A stretch of DNA of 15,996 nucleotides from Candidatus Uhrbacteria bacterium (GCA_003511125.1 DOJV01000025.1:1-15996); one strand, 5' to 3'; positions 1 to 6,196 are shown, counted from the first letter of the stretch. Program-made: numbers and translations. Notes: generated by a model from the letters alone, not told the origin.

Positions 1-27
1 ATTGCTTGGCGTGGCGCTCGCAATGAC
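1..27. repeat. Partial dispersed intergenic repeat (half-palindrome)
   Basis: The first bases contain CGCTCGCAATGAC preceded by ATTGCTTGGCG. From memory, this resembles the widespread bacterial intergenic repeat whose arms read GTCATTGCGAGCG and CGCTCGCAATGAC. Only one arm is inside the window, so the other would have to lie upstream. It is more GC-rich than the AT-rich sequence that follows up to the start codon at 58. Family assignment is from recognition only. Confidence 0.45.
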
Positions 28-57
28 AACTTTTTAGTCACCAAAAACAATCATCGT

Positions 58-1053
58 ATGCCTTACAAAATTTTCGTCACCCGTGACATTCCTGACGAGG
101 GAATCAAAATGTTGCGCAAACTAAAAAACGTTACGCTCGATATTTATCCGGGCGAAAAAGCTATTTCGCGCAAAGAACTTTTGAAAAAAGTTAAGGGCGC
201 AGATATTGTTTTGTCGATTTTGACAGAAAAAATAGACAAAGAAGTTTTTGAAGCCGCCGGCCCGCAACTTAAGATGATTGCCAACTATGCCGTCGGTTTT
301 GATAACATCGATTTGAAAGAAGCGAAAAAAAGAAAAATTCTTGTCACTAACACCCCACACCAAAATGTTGCCGAAACCGTAGCCGAACACTCAATCGCTC
401 TTATGTTTGCTTTGGCCCACCGCATTACCGAAGCCGATCGATTTACCCGAGCCGGACGATATGAATGTTGGGGACCAAAGATGATGCTCGGCACCGATCT
501 TTGGAAAAAGACCGTAGGAGTTATCGGTGCCGGAAGAATTGGTGCCGCCGTGCTTCATCGATTACACGATGGTTTTGGTGTTAAAGTTATTTATAACGAT
601 CTGAAAAAAAATCCGGAATTTGAAAAAGTTACCGGCGCTAAATTCCGAACCAGGGATCAAGTTTTGAAAGAATCGGATTTTATCTCACTTCATGTCCCAC
701 TCTGTCCGGCCACTCACCACATGATCAGCACTCGCGAATTCAAAATCATGAAACCAACAGCTTTCATTATCAACACCGCCCGGGGGCCGGTGATTGACGA
801 AAAGGCTTTGTTAAAAGCCTTGGTCAACAAAGAGATTGCCGGTGCCGGACTTGATGTTTTTGAATGCGAACCGCTAATTGACTGCGATCCGCGCGACAAT
901 CTTGAACTCCGCAAAATGGAAAATGTAGTACTAACTCCACACACCGCTTCGGCCACCATCGAAGCTCGCCAAGCCATGAGCCGCGTGGCCGCCGAAAATA
1001 TCACGGCCTTTATAAAAGGCAAAAACCCACCCAATCTTTGTATAATAAAATAA
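58..1053 (+). CDS. D-2-hydroxyacid dehydrogenase (glyoxylate/hydroxypyruvate reductase-like)
   Basis: NAD(P)H-dependent reductase of 2-oxoacids, cytoplasmic, 331 residues, the normal full length for the family. The Rossmann motif GAGRIG lies at about 157-162 within KTVGVIGAGRIG. Asp181 at the end of the second Rossmann strand (IYND) suggests NADH preference. The catalytic triad of the family is visible: Arg242 in NTARGPVID, Glu271 in FECEP and His295 in LTPHTAS, with the expected spacing. The N-terminal catalytic half carries the typical NYAVGFDNID segment at 76-85. It resembles glyoxylate reductase/D-glycerate dehydrogenase more than SerA because there is no C-terminal ACT domain. Exact substrate cannot be read from sequence. 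There is no clear Shine-Dalgarno before the ATG; the next gene follows after a short gap on the same strand. Confidence 0.93.
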   Translation: MPYKIFVTRDIPDEGIKMLRKLKNVTLDIYPGEKAISRKELLKKVKGADIVLSILTEKIDKEVFEAAGPQLKMIANYAVGFDNIDLKEAKKRKILVTNTPHQNVAETVAEHSIALMFALAHRITEADRFTRAGRYECWGPKMMLGTDLWKKTVGVIGAGRIGAAVLHRLHDGFGVKVIYNDLKKNPEFEKVTGAKFRTRDQVLKESDFISLHVPLCPATHHMISTREFKIMKPTAFIINTARGPVIDEKALLKALVNKEIAGAGLDVFECEPLIDCDPRDNLELRKMENVVLTPHTASATIEARQAMSRVAAENITAFIKGKNPPNLCIIK

Positions 1054-1097
1054 AACTTGCTCATTTTCAAAAAAACCTGTTAAATATAGGAACTTCT

Positions 1098-1475
1098 ATG
1101 AAAAAAGATCTTCTCTTTCCTATCATCATTTCCGCAACAATTTTAATTATCGTGGGGCTTTTTGTTGTTTTGTTAAAACTTACCCACCCGACCCCAATCG
1201 AAAGCGGCCTAACCTTTTTTTACAGCGACTCTTGCCCTCACTGCACTAATGTCGAAGCTTTTTTTGCAGAAAACAACGTCGAAGAAAAAATTACTTTTAA
1301 CAAAATTGAAATAAACAGTTCCGTAGAAAACACTCAGTTTTTCTATGACGTCAACTTGGCCTGTGGCATAACCAAAACCGAGGAAATGGGCGTACCGCTT
1401 CTTTGGGACGGCATTTCTTGCGTTAATGGCGATGAACCAATTATTACTTATTTTGAAAATCAGTTAGCTTTATGA
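1098..1475 (+). CDS. Membrane-anchored thioredoxin/glutaredoxin-fold protein with CPHC motif
   Basis: Predicted thiol-disulfide exchange protein of 125 residues. One N-terminal hydrophobic helix (about 6-28) anchors it, leaving the redox domain outside the cytoplasm. The active site is CPHC at 46-49 after the strand LTFFYSDS, and a cis-proline loop MGVPLLW has Pro100. Two further cysteines (89 and 108) could form a structural disulfide. I chose the ATG at 1098, not the in-frame one at 1038, because AGGA lies at about 1088-1091 with good spacing, the protein then begins with Lys-Lys plus a hydrophobic helix as expected, and the longer version would overlap the dehydrogenase. The stop overlaps the start of the next gene (ATGA), so the two are translationally coupled. 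The partner or substrate is unknown. Confidence 0.82.
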   Translation: MKKDLLFPIIISATILIIVGLFVVLLKLTHPTPIESGLTFFYSDSCPHCTNVEAFFAENNVEEKITFNKIEINSSVENTQFFYDVNLACGITKTEEMGVPLLWDGISCVNGDEPIITYFENQLAL

Positions 1476-1993
1476 GACCTTTTATCCAATCAGCCAGTGC
1501 GGTTTCAATCGCGGCCTTGGCCGGAGAATTTCTTATCACCCATAAAGCCGAAGCTTTCTGCCCGGTTTGCACCGTGGCCGCAGCCGGCGGTGTCGGCTTA
1601 GCTCGTTGGCTCGGAATCGATGACACCATCACCGGTTTGTGGATCGGTGGTCTAATCGTCTCGGTTTCGGCCTGGTCGGCCACATGGCTCAAAAGCAAAG
1701 GTGTAAAAATCAAAGGTTTGTTTTGGCCAAGTTTAATTTTATTCGCCGCGATTACCATTATCCCGCTTTATTGGTACGGCATCATGGGCCACCCCTGGAA
1801 CACCATCTGGGGTCTAGATAAACTTCTGCTCGGTATAATTTTTGGCGCCATTTTCTTTTTGGCCGGCGGTTGGACTTACAAAATTCTCAAAACCAAAAAC
1901 AATGGCCGTGCCCACTTCCCTTTCGAAAAAGTCGTCCTGCCGGTCGTCCCGCTAATAATTCTAAGTGTTGTTTTCTATTTTCTAACCAAATAA
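1472..1993 (+). CDS. Multi-pass membrane protein with CPVC motif, possible redox partner of the upstream CPHC protein
   Basis: 173 residues, function not established. The N-terminal hydrophobic stretch (about 8-22) is followed by a CPVC motif at residues 30-33, where the chain emerges from the membrane, then a Gly/Ala-rich segment. About four further hydrophobic helices lie near 53-72, 84-102, 115-133 and 152-170. There are no other cysteines. It overlaps the CPHC gene by 4 bases, so the two are almost certainly co-translated. By analogy with DsbB/VKOR partners of thioredoxin-fold proteins, it may exchange electrons between the membrane and the CPHC domain. That is inference: I do not see the four-cysteine pattern of VKOR or DsbB, and with a single CxxC it could instead bind metal. 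Confidence 0.75.
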   Translation: MRPFIQSASAVSIAALAGEFLITHKAEAFCPVCTVAAAGGVGLARWLGIDDTITGLWIGGLIVSVSAWSATWLKSKGVKIKGLFWPSLILFAAITIIPLYWYGIMGHPWNTIWGLDKLLLGIIFGAIFFLAGGWTYKILKTKNNGRAHFPFEKVVLPVVPLIILSVVFYFLTK

Positions 1994-1997
1994 AAAT

Positions 1998-2573
1998 ATG
2001 GATTTTAATAAACTCAAGGAATTTGTCGACAAGGTGGACCAAATGAAAAAGCAGGATAAAATGGATCTTTCTTCTGATCAAGATCTAAGTATCGCGGTCA
2101 TGAATCTAATCTCGATCGAAGAACATTTTTTCTTCACCGCCCAAAAAACCGGAAAAAACGAATATCTGGACCTGCTCAACGAAGTCCGGGCCATGCGCAA
2201 AGAATTACTACAAAGACTTATTAAACAATACGAAGGTGAAGTCTGGTGCATTTCCAAACACCTCTTGGCCGCCTCAATGCGCCTTATGGAGGTTGGTACC
2301 AAAGCTTTGGGTCAAGGCAAAAAAGAAGACGCCGAAGATTTGTTCAAAAAATCTTTTGACCTCTATTCCTTGTTCTGGGGTTTAAATATGAAGATGATTA
2401 ATCTGGACGATGTTAAAAAAACTTCTGGTGATTCCGAACCGTTAACGGCGGAGGAAGTACCAATCAAAAAAATTGATGATCTTGCCCTAAATAAAAACGA
2501 TACTGAAAAGAAAGGTTTCGTGGGTAAATTAGGAGAGTTGGTAAAAAAGGCAGTTGATTGTTGTATTGAGTAA
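1998..2573 (+). CDS. Helical protein of unknown function
   Basis: 191 residues, not recognised. It starts 4 bases after the preceding stop and probably belongs to the same transcript. The sequence is charged and mostly helical with no signal peptide or membrane segment, so probably cytoplasmic. Residues about 27-140 could form a bundle of long helices, with aromatic patches such as EEHFFF (42-47) and LYSLFWGLN. An acidic, probably disordered linker follows, and then a short basic amphipathic helix ending in VDCCIE with two adjacent cysteines. The paired C-terminal cysteines next to two CxxC genes are suggestive but prove nothing. The downstream toxin-antitoxin promoter begins at its stop codon, marking the end of the operon. 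Confidence 0.75.
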   Translation: MDFNKLKEFVDKVDQMKKQDKMDLSSDQDLSIAVMNLISIEEHFFFTAQKTGKNEYLDLLNEVRAMRKELLQRLIKQYEGEVWCISKHLLAASMRLMEVGTKALGQGKKEDAEDLFKKSFDLYSLFWGLNMKMINLDDVKKTSGDSEPLTAEEVPIKKIDDLALNKNDTEKKGFVGKLGELVKKAVDCCIE

Positions 2574-2575
2574 AA

Positions 2576-2604
2576 TTGACAAAAACAATATTAAAAAGTA
2601 AGAT
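2576..2604 (+). promoter_or_regulatory. Sigma70-type promoter of the toxin-antitoxin operon
   Basis: A perfect -35 TTGACA at 2576-2581 is followed by a 17-base spacer and a -10-like TAAGAT at 2599-2604. Transcription would begin near 2611, giving a leader of about 23 bases before the antitoxin ATG at 2634. The -35 abuts the stop codon of the preceding gene. Confidence 0.65.
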
Positions 2605-2605
2605 G

Positions 2606-2626
2606 AACTTAAGATAACCTTAAGTT
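2606..2626. promoter_or_regulatory. Palindromic operator of the toxin-antitoxin operon
   Basis: Perfect inverted repeat AACTTAAG / CTTAAGTT with a 5-base spacer, sitting on the predicted transcription start. Phd/YefM-type antitoxins bind palindromes at their own promoters, so this is the likely autorepression site. It also means the mRNA begins inside the repeat. No Shine-Dalgarno is visible before the antitoxin start. Confidence 0.6.
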
Positions 2627-2633
2627 TTTCTTT

Positions 2634-2846
2634 ATGAACAAACCTATCGGCTTAAAAGATTTGCGACAAAAGGTCGGTTACTACGCCCGTCAAATCAATC
2701 GCGGCGAATCTTTTATTGTTATGCGTAAAAACCAACCACTTTTTCGCCTCTCTCCGATCGAAGACGAAGCCTGGGAAACTGTGATTGATTTTACTAAGAT
2801 AAAACGTGGTGGCATCGAAATCAACGATCTTTTAACCAGAATATGA
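2634..2846 (+). CDS. Type II antitoxin, Phd/YefM-like
   Basis: 70 residues. The N-terminal part reads as a Phd/YefM DNA-binding and dimerisation domain: IGLKDLRQKVGYYARQINRG, then a SFIVMRKNQPLFRLSP strand pair. This matches the family pattern of an N-terminal helix, the RGE(S)F turn and a short strand with R-x-x-x-P. The C-terminal third (about 48-70) would wrap the toxin. It should neutralise the toxin encoded next and, with it, repress the promoter through the palindrome at 2606-2626. Its stop overlaps the toxin start by 4 bases, the usual coupled arrangement. Confidence 0.82.
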   Translation: MNKPIGLKDLRQKVGYYARQINRGESFIVMRKNQPLFRLSPIEDEAWETVIDFTKIKRGGIEINDLLTRI

Positions 2847-3088
2847 CTGACCAGATTCAAAAAAACTTGGATAAATTATCAGAAAAAGAAAGACAAAAAA
2901 TAAATAAAATTCTAATCTCGATAAAAAACAACCAGTGGACAGATTTGGATTTAAAAAAACTAAAAAACCACGAAAAAATTTTTCGGGTTCGTAAAGGTGA
3001 TGTAAGAATAATTTTTAAAAAGTCTGAAGAAAAAATATTCATTTTAGCCATCGAGAGGCGGTCGGATAACACTTACGAAAATCTTTAA
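2843..3088 (+). CDS. RelE/ParE-superfamily toxin, probable mRNA interferase
   Basis: 81 residues, a typical size for the superfamily. The C-terminal core FRVRKGDVRIIF (47-58) followed by KIFILAIERRSDNTYENL matches the RelE fold: basic strand, Gly-Asp turn, then a strand ending in an Arg-rich tail with Tyr78. Candidate catalytic residues for ribosome-dependent mRNA cleavage are Arg48, Arg50, Arg55, Arg72/73 and Tyr78. This is by analogy with RelE; a ParE-like gyrase poison cannot be excluded. It starts inside the antitoxin stop codon and is followed by a terminator hairpin, so the pair forms a closed two-gene module. Confidence 0.82.
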   Translation: MTDQIQKNLDKLSEKERQKINKILISIKNNQWTDLDLKKLKNHEKIFRVRKGDVRIIFKKSEEKIFILAIERRSDNTYENL

Positions 3089-3090
3089 AA

Positions 3091-3117
3091 AAACTCGGCT
3101 ATCCCGAGGTTTTTATT
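3091..3117 (+). terminator. Intrinsic terminator of the toxin-antitoxin operon
   Basis: Short hairpin AACTCGG / CCGAGGTT with a small loop and one bulged G, followed by a T-run (TTTTTATTT). It begins just after the toxin stop codon. Confidence 0.7.
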
Positions 3118-3138
3118 TACGTTTAAAAAAACACCGAA

Positions 3139-3173
3139 TTGACAAACAATAGTTATGGGTGTATATTCATAAC
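3139..3173 (+). promoter_or_regulatory. Strong promoter with inverted-repeat operator for the redox operon
   Basis: Perfect -35 TTGACA at 3139-3144, 17-base spacer, and -10 TATATT at 3162-3167. The inverted repeat GTTATG (3152-3157) / CATAAC (3168-3173) brackets the -10 box with a 10-base spacer, as expected for a repressor site. The operon it drives encodes a DUF134 HTH protein, the obvious candidate regulator (inference). The leader to the first ATG at 3230 is about 55 bases. Confidence 0.7.
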
Positions 3174-3229
3174 AGACAGAAGTTAAAGGTCGGCTGTCGC
3201 TTACAAACCAATAACTAACTTAAAACCAT

Positions 3230-3427
3230 ATGCCTAGATTAGATGGAACCGGCCCTTTGGGAAAAGGCGCTAAAACCGGTCGAGGTTTAGGTCGTTGCGG
3301 CAAAAACCAGCCAAACGATCTAACCCTTAGACCTGGCCAGGGTTTAGGTCTTCGTAGACGATTGTCTGTAGATAACCAAGATACCGACCCAAAAGAACCA
3401 AACCGACCCAAAAAACAAGAATCGTAA
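3230..3427 (+). CDS. DUF5320-like glycine/arginine-rich small protein
   Basis: 65 residues. The opening MPRLDGTGPLGKGAKTGRGL closely follows the pattern I know from DUF5320 proteins (M-P-x-x-D-G-T-G-P-x-G-x-G-x-x-T-G-R-G-x-G-x-C), with a single Cys23. Family function is unknown; members are often found beside DUF134 proteins and Fe-S/molybdenum-nitrogenase cofactor-type genes. A second, weaker copy of the glycine motif occurs at RPGQGLGLRRR, and the DNA repeats GGTTTAGGTC in both, which suggests internal duplication. The C-terminal 20 residues are polar (N, D, P, K) and probably disordered. It is the first gene after a strong promoter, and a large hairpin starts at its stop codon, so it may be made in excess of the downstream genes. 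Confidence 0.75.
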   Translation: MPRLDGTGPLGKGAKTGRGLGRCGKNQPNDLTLRPGQGLGLRRRLSVDNQDTDPKEPNRPKKQES

Positions 3428-3481
3428 AAGAAGGCTGGGAAACTCGGCCCTTCACACGAAGGGCCGAGGGTAGCCTTCTTT
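3427..3481 (+). terminator. Long two-part hairpin, attenuator or processing element
   Basis: Outer stem AAGAAGGCT (3428-3436) / AGCCTTCTT (3472-3480) plus a flanking A-T pair. Inner stem CTCGGCCCTTC (3443-3453) / GAAGGGCCGAG (3458-3468) with an ACAC tetraloop, and an asymmetric internal loop (GGGAAA / GGT). All 20 core pairs are Watson-Crick. The following T-run is weak (CTTCTTTC), so termination would be partial. It lies between the DUF5320 stop and the DUF134 gene. Confidence 0.6.
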
Positions 3482-3522
3482 CAAAAAAAGTTTTATCATA
3501 TTTAGCAGAAACCATCAACTTT

Positions 3523-3810
3523 ATGCCCAGACCAAGACTTTGCAGAAAAATAGAATTCAATCCGGAAATAACTTATTTCAAACCGCAGGACGTCCCCATG
3601 CGCGAATTGCAAGTAATCGAACTTAGTCCTGAAGAAATCGAAGCTTTCCGCCTCCGTCATATTAAAGATCTAGAACAAAAAACCGCGGCAAAAAAAATGA
3701 AAACCTCCCAAAGCACTTATCAAAGAATTCTTAATTCGGCCTACAAAAAAATAGCCGAAGCTTTAATAAACGGCAAAGCCATAAAAATAATTAAAAACGA
3801 TCTTTTATGA
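3523..3810 (+). CDS. DUF134 (UPF0251) helix-turn-helix protein, probable regulator
   Basis: 95 residues, matching the DUF134/UPF0251 family along its length: MPRPRLCRKIEFNPEITYFK start, the PMRELQVIELSPEEIEAFRL block, and a sigma-factor-like HTH (about 50-84, LEQKTAAKKMKTSQSTYQRI then LNSAYKKIAEALINGKAI). The family is predicted to bind DNA. Only Cys8 is present and the C-terminal cysteine/histidine tail of some members is missing, so metal sensing is not evident. It probably controls its own operon through the GTTATG-N10-CATAAC repeat (inference). Its stop overlaps the thioredoxin start (ATGA). Confidence 0.85.
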   Translation: MPRPRLCRKIEFNPEITYFKPQDVPMRELQVIELSPEEIEAFRLRHIKDLEQKTAAKKMKTSQSTYQRILNSAYKKIAEALINGKAIKIIKNDLL

Positions 3811-4076
3811 AAGTTCTAAAATTTGGAGCAGTTTGGTGCCCCGGTTGTTTAATTATGAAACCCAGATGGAAAGAAATTGAAACCGAAAACCCTTGGCTCG
3901 AAACCGAATACCATGATTTTGATCAAGAAAAAGAGATAATTAATCAATTCGCTATCAACGAAGTTCTTCCGGTCTTTGTCTTTCTCGATAAAGAAGGTCG
4001 GGAATTTTTAAGACTCGAGGGTGAAATCGCCAAAAGAAAACTTCTTGAAATCATCAACAAAAACAAAGAAAAATAA
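3807..4076 (+). CDS. Thioredoxin-like protein (WCPGC)
   Basis: 89 residues, shorter than typical thioredoxin (about 105) and lacking the first helix-strand unit. The active site is W10-C-P-G-C14 after the strand VLKFGAV, and the cis-proline is Pro55 in EVLPVFVFLD. There is no signal peptide, so it is probably cytoplasmic. The CPGC dipeptide differs from the classic CGPC, so its redox potential may differ. It overlaps the DUF134 gene by 4 bases and is followed after 3 bases by the DsbD-like gene. By analogy with TrxA and DsbD, it should deliver electrons to the membrane protein encoded next (inference). No thioredoxin reductase is in the window. Confidence 0.85.
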   Translation: MKVLKFGAVWCPGCLIMKPRWKEIETENPWLETEYHDFDQEKEIINQFAINEVLPVFVFLDKEGREFLRLEGEIAKRKLLEIINKNKEK

Positions 4077-4079
4077 ATT

Positions 4080-5339
4080 ATGAACCACTTCATTAAAATC
4101 TTGTCCGGTTTTATATTTTCTTTTTTCATTTTTACCGCCATTACTTCGACTACGGTCGCGGCAAGTTTACAGACCTACTTTTTCTACGGTGATGGTTGCC
4201 CCCACTGCGCTAAAGAAAGAATTTTTTTGGAAAAAATGATTAACAAATACCCAGAACTGGTTTTTAATGATTTCGAAATTTACCATAACCAAGAAAACGT
4301 TCTTTTACTTCAGAGAAGCGCCGAAATCTTAGGCAGCCGAGCCGACGGTGTCCCTTTTTTAATTATCGGAGACAAAAATTTTGTTGGTTTTAATGACAGT
4401 CTTAGTCCAACAGAAATTGAAGAACAAATCAAAACCTGTTTAAAAAATTCTTGCCCCGACTCAATTGCCCCACTCTTTGGAATAGTCATTCCGAGCGATG
4501 AACAAAACAACCAACCAGATCAAGAAGCAAAAACTGAACCAATTGTGACAACAACCAATACAATTCCGGAATCAGAAATCGAAAAAACCAGCGGTAATCT
4601 TAATCTACCAATCGTCGGAGAGGTGGGAATAACCGATTTTTCTTTACCAATACTTACAATCATTATTGGCGCTCTGGACGGATTTAACCCCTGTGCCATG
4701 TGGACATTGTTGTTTCTTATCAGCCTACTTATTGGAACAAAAAGTCGGAACCGCAGATGGTTTCTTGGCGGCGCCTTCATAGCAGCCTCGGCCGCGGTTT
4801 ATTTTATTTTTCTGGCCGCTTGGTTGAATCTTATTATTTTCTTGGGTTTTATCATTTGGATTAAATTAATAATTGGTCTTTTAGCCCTTTTCGGTGGTGT
4901 TTATAATCTAAAAGAATTTTTATTTAATAAAGAAAGTGGTTGTAAAATAATTCAAAACAATGGCCGACGAAAAACTTTTGAAAAAATAAAAAATATCGTG
5001 CAACAAAAAAATTTTTTCTTGGCTTTAGGTGGAATTATTCTCCTGGCGGCGGCCGTAAATTTAGTCGAATTAATTTGTTCAGCTGGCCTGCCGGCTATCT
5101 ATACCCAAATTTTAACTTTGAATAACTTAAACCCTTGGCAATATTATTTTTATCTCCTTCTTTATATTTTCTTTTTCATGTTAGATGATCTTTTTGTTTT
5201 CTTTATTACCATGATAACTTTGGAAATGACGGGAATAACCACAAAATATACCAGACTATCAAAACTAATCGGCGGCCTTTTAATGCTGGCCATAGGCATT
5301 TTACTAATTTTTAAACCGGAGTGGTTAATGTTTGGATAA
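4080..5339 (+). CDS. Exported CPHC thioredoxin-fold domain fused to a DsbD/CcdA-like membrane domain
   Basis: 419 residues. A signal peptide or anchor (1-28) is followed by a thioredoxin/glutaredoxin-fold domain with CPHC at 40-43 and cis-Pro92 (DGVPFLIIG), with Cys120 and Cys125 at its end. A Gln/Glu/Thr-rich linker spans about 138-180. The membrane domain from about 188 to 413 has six or so hydrophobic helices. Cys205 in the first helix (GFNPCAMW) and Cys333 in the fourth (VELICSAG) match the paired intramembrane cysteines of DsbD/CcdA, including the characteristic NPC. Predicted role: take electrons from cytoplasmic thioredoxin (the upstream gene) and pass them to the external CPHC domain. 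Domain order differs from E. coli DsbD, which has an immunoglobulin-like domain first and thioredoxin last. A perfect terminator follows. Confidence 0.88.
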   Translation: MNHFIKILSGFIFSFFIFTAITSTTVAASLQTYFFYGDGCPHCAKERIFLEKMINKYPELVFNDFEIYHNQENVLLLQRSAEILGSRADGVPFLIIGDKNFVGFNDSLSPTEIEEQIKTCLKNSCPDSIAPLFGIVIPSDEQNNQPDQEAKTEPIVTTTNTIPESEIEKTSGNLNLPIVGEVGITDFSLPILTIIIGALDGFNPCAMWTLLFLISLLIGTKSRNRRWFLGGAFIAASAAVYFIFLAAWLNLIIFLGFIIWIKLIIGLLALFGGVYNLKEFLFNKESGCKIIQNNGRRKTFEKIKNIVQQKNFFLALGGIILLAAAVNLVELICSAGLPAIYTQILTLNNLNPWQYYFYLLLYIFFFMLDDLFVFFITMITLEMTGITTKYTRLSKLIGGLLMLAIGILLIFKPEWLMFG

Positions 5340-5348
5340 AAAACTTAA

Positions 5349-5383
5349 TTAAAAAAACTCGAGTTCTACTCGAGTTTTTTTAA
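5349..5383. terminator. Bidirectional intrinsic terminator between convergent genes
   Basis: Perfect inverted repeat TTAAAAAAACTCGAG / CTCGAGTTTTTTTAA with a 5-base TTCTA loop. Both strands have a T-run after the GC part, so it can stop the plus-strand redox operon and the minus-strand quinone reductase. Confidence 0.9.
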
Positions 5384-5391
5384 TCTCCTGA

Positions 5392-5958
5392 CTAAATTAA
5401 ATAATTTAAAGCTTTTTTGACAGTCTTTTTTATTTTACCCTTACTGGTTTCGTTAAAATTAACACAAGAACCAATTATAAAACCTCGAGATTTTATTCCG
5501 CAAAATTTTAAAGTGTCTTTTGTGACAACGGTTATCGATCGATCTTTTAAAATAATTCTTCCGAACGGTCGCGGCGCTCCGGTAGTAGTAATTACCACAG
5601 CTTTTCCATTAAGCAAACCAACCGGTATTTTATTTCGGTATTCAAAAGCAAAATGATTGGTAAAAACCTTGTCTAAAAAGCCCTTAAGAATTGCCGGGGT
5701 GTTATTCCACCAAGTTGGATAAATGAAAACAAAACGCTTATGCTTTTTAAACATCTTTTGAATTCTCTGATTCTCTAGAGAAATTTCTTTACCACCGGAA
5801 GTATAGTGTTCGTTTTGATTCATTACTGGATTATAATTCATTTCGTAAAGATCAAGAATTTCATACTCAATCCCTTTTTTATCTAAAAACTCGCAAGACC
5901 GACACAAAACCTCGCCGCAATTACCTTTTTTATTTGGATGAGCATAAACGATAAGCAT
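5392..5958 (-). CDS. NAD(P)H dehydrogenase (quinone), flavodoxin-2 fold
   Basis: 188 residues. Predicted FMN- or FAD-dependent two-electron reductase of quinones, of the MdaB/KefF/NQO family. It opens with the flavin-phosphate strand MLIVYAHPNKKGN and carries the signature FVFIYPTWWNNTPAILKGFL (about 77-96), followed by the DKVF segment that contacts the flavin. A TTTGAP loop is at about 125-130. It is cytoplasmic, with no signal peptide. It converges on the redox operon and lies downstream of tRNA-Ala; a weak terminator-like hairpin separates it from the tRNA. I found no convincing separate promoter. It may help with oxidative or quinone stress, in line with the thiol-redox genes next door; the true substrate is unknown. 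Confidence 0.88.
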   Translation of the reverse strand: MLIVYAHPNKKGNCGEVLCRSCEFLDKKGIEYEILDLYEMNYNPVMNQNEHYTSGGKEISLENQRIQKMFKKHKRFVFIYPTWWNNTPAILKGFLDKVFTNHFAFEYRNKIPVGLLNGKAVVITTTGAPRPFGRIILKDRSITVVTKDTLKFCGIKSRGFIIGSCVNFNETSKGKIKKTVKKALNYLI

Positions 5959-6026
5959 ATAATTTCATAACAACACGGAAAACAGCACTTTTAAAACCCT
6001 GCCGAACAACAAACACAAGAAAACAA

Positions 6027-6048
6027 AAACCTCGGTTACCCGGGGTTT
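6027..6048 (-). terminator. Terminator downstream of tRNA-Ala
   Basis: Hairpin AACCTCGG / CCGGGGTT (one G-T pair) with a TTAC loop. Read on the minus strand it is followed by TTTTTGTTTTC. Confidence 0.65.
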
Positions 6049-6081
6049 CTCGCTGCACTCATTCAAAACATCCCTACCGTA

Positions 6082-6096
6082 GCCTCGCCGCGAGGC
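6082..6096. repeat. GC-rich palindrome just downstream of tRNA-Ala
   Basis: GCCTCG-CCG-CGAGGC, with a wider imperfect stem (ATCCC / GGGAT) on its outer sides at about 6070 and 6105. It lies directly next to the encoded CCA end. It could assist tRNA 3' processing or be a dispersed palindromic repeat. Confidence 0.5.
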
Positions 6097-6105
6097 GAAG
6101 GGGGA

Positions 6106-6182
6106 TGGTGGACCGTATCAGATTCGAACTGATGACCCCCTGCTTGCAAAGCAGGTGCTCTACCGAACTGAGCTAACGGCCC
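6106..6182 (-). tRNA. tRNA-Ala, anticodon TGC, CCA encoded
   Basis: The minus strand folds into a complete cloverleaf. The acceptor is GGGCCGT / ACGGTCC followed by discriminator A and an encoded CCA (6106-6108). The D arm is GCTC/GAGC with AGTTCGGTA. The anticodon stem CCTGC / GCAGG encloses loop TTTGCAA (anticodon TGC). The T arm is ATCAG-TTCGAAT-CTGAT. Without the CCA the gene spans 6109-6182. It reads alanine GCN codons. Confidence 0.97.
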
Positions 6183-6196
6183 GTATTTGCGTTAAA

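Noticed and set aside
3220..3411. Minus-strand frame antisense to DUF5320
   Set aside because: The plus strand matches DUF5320 from its first residue and has a strong promoter.
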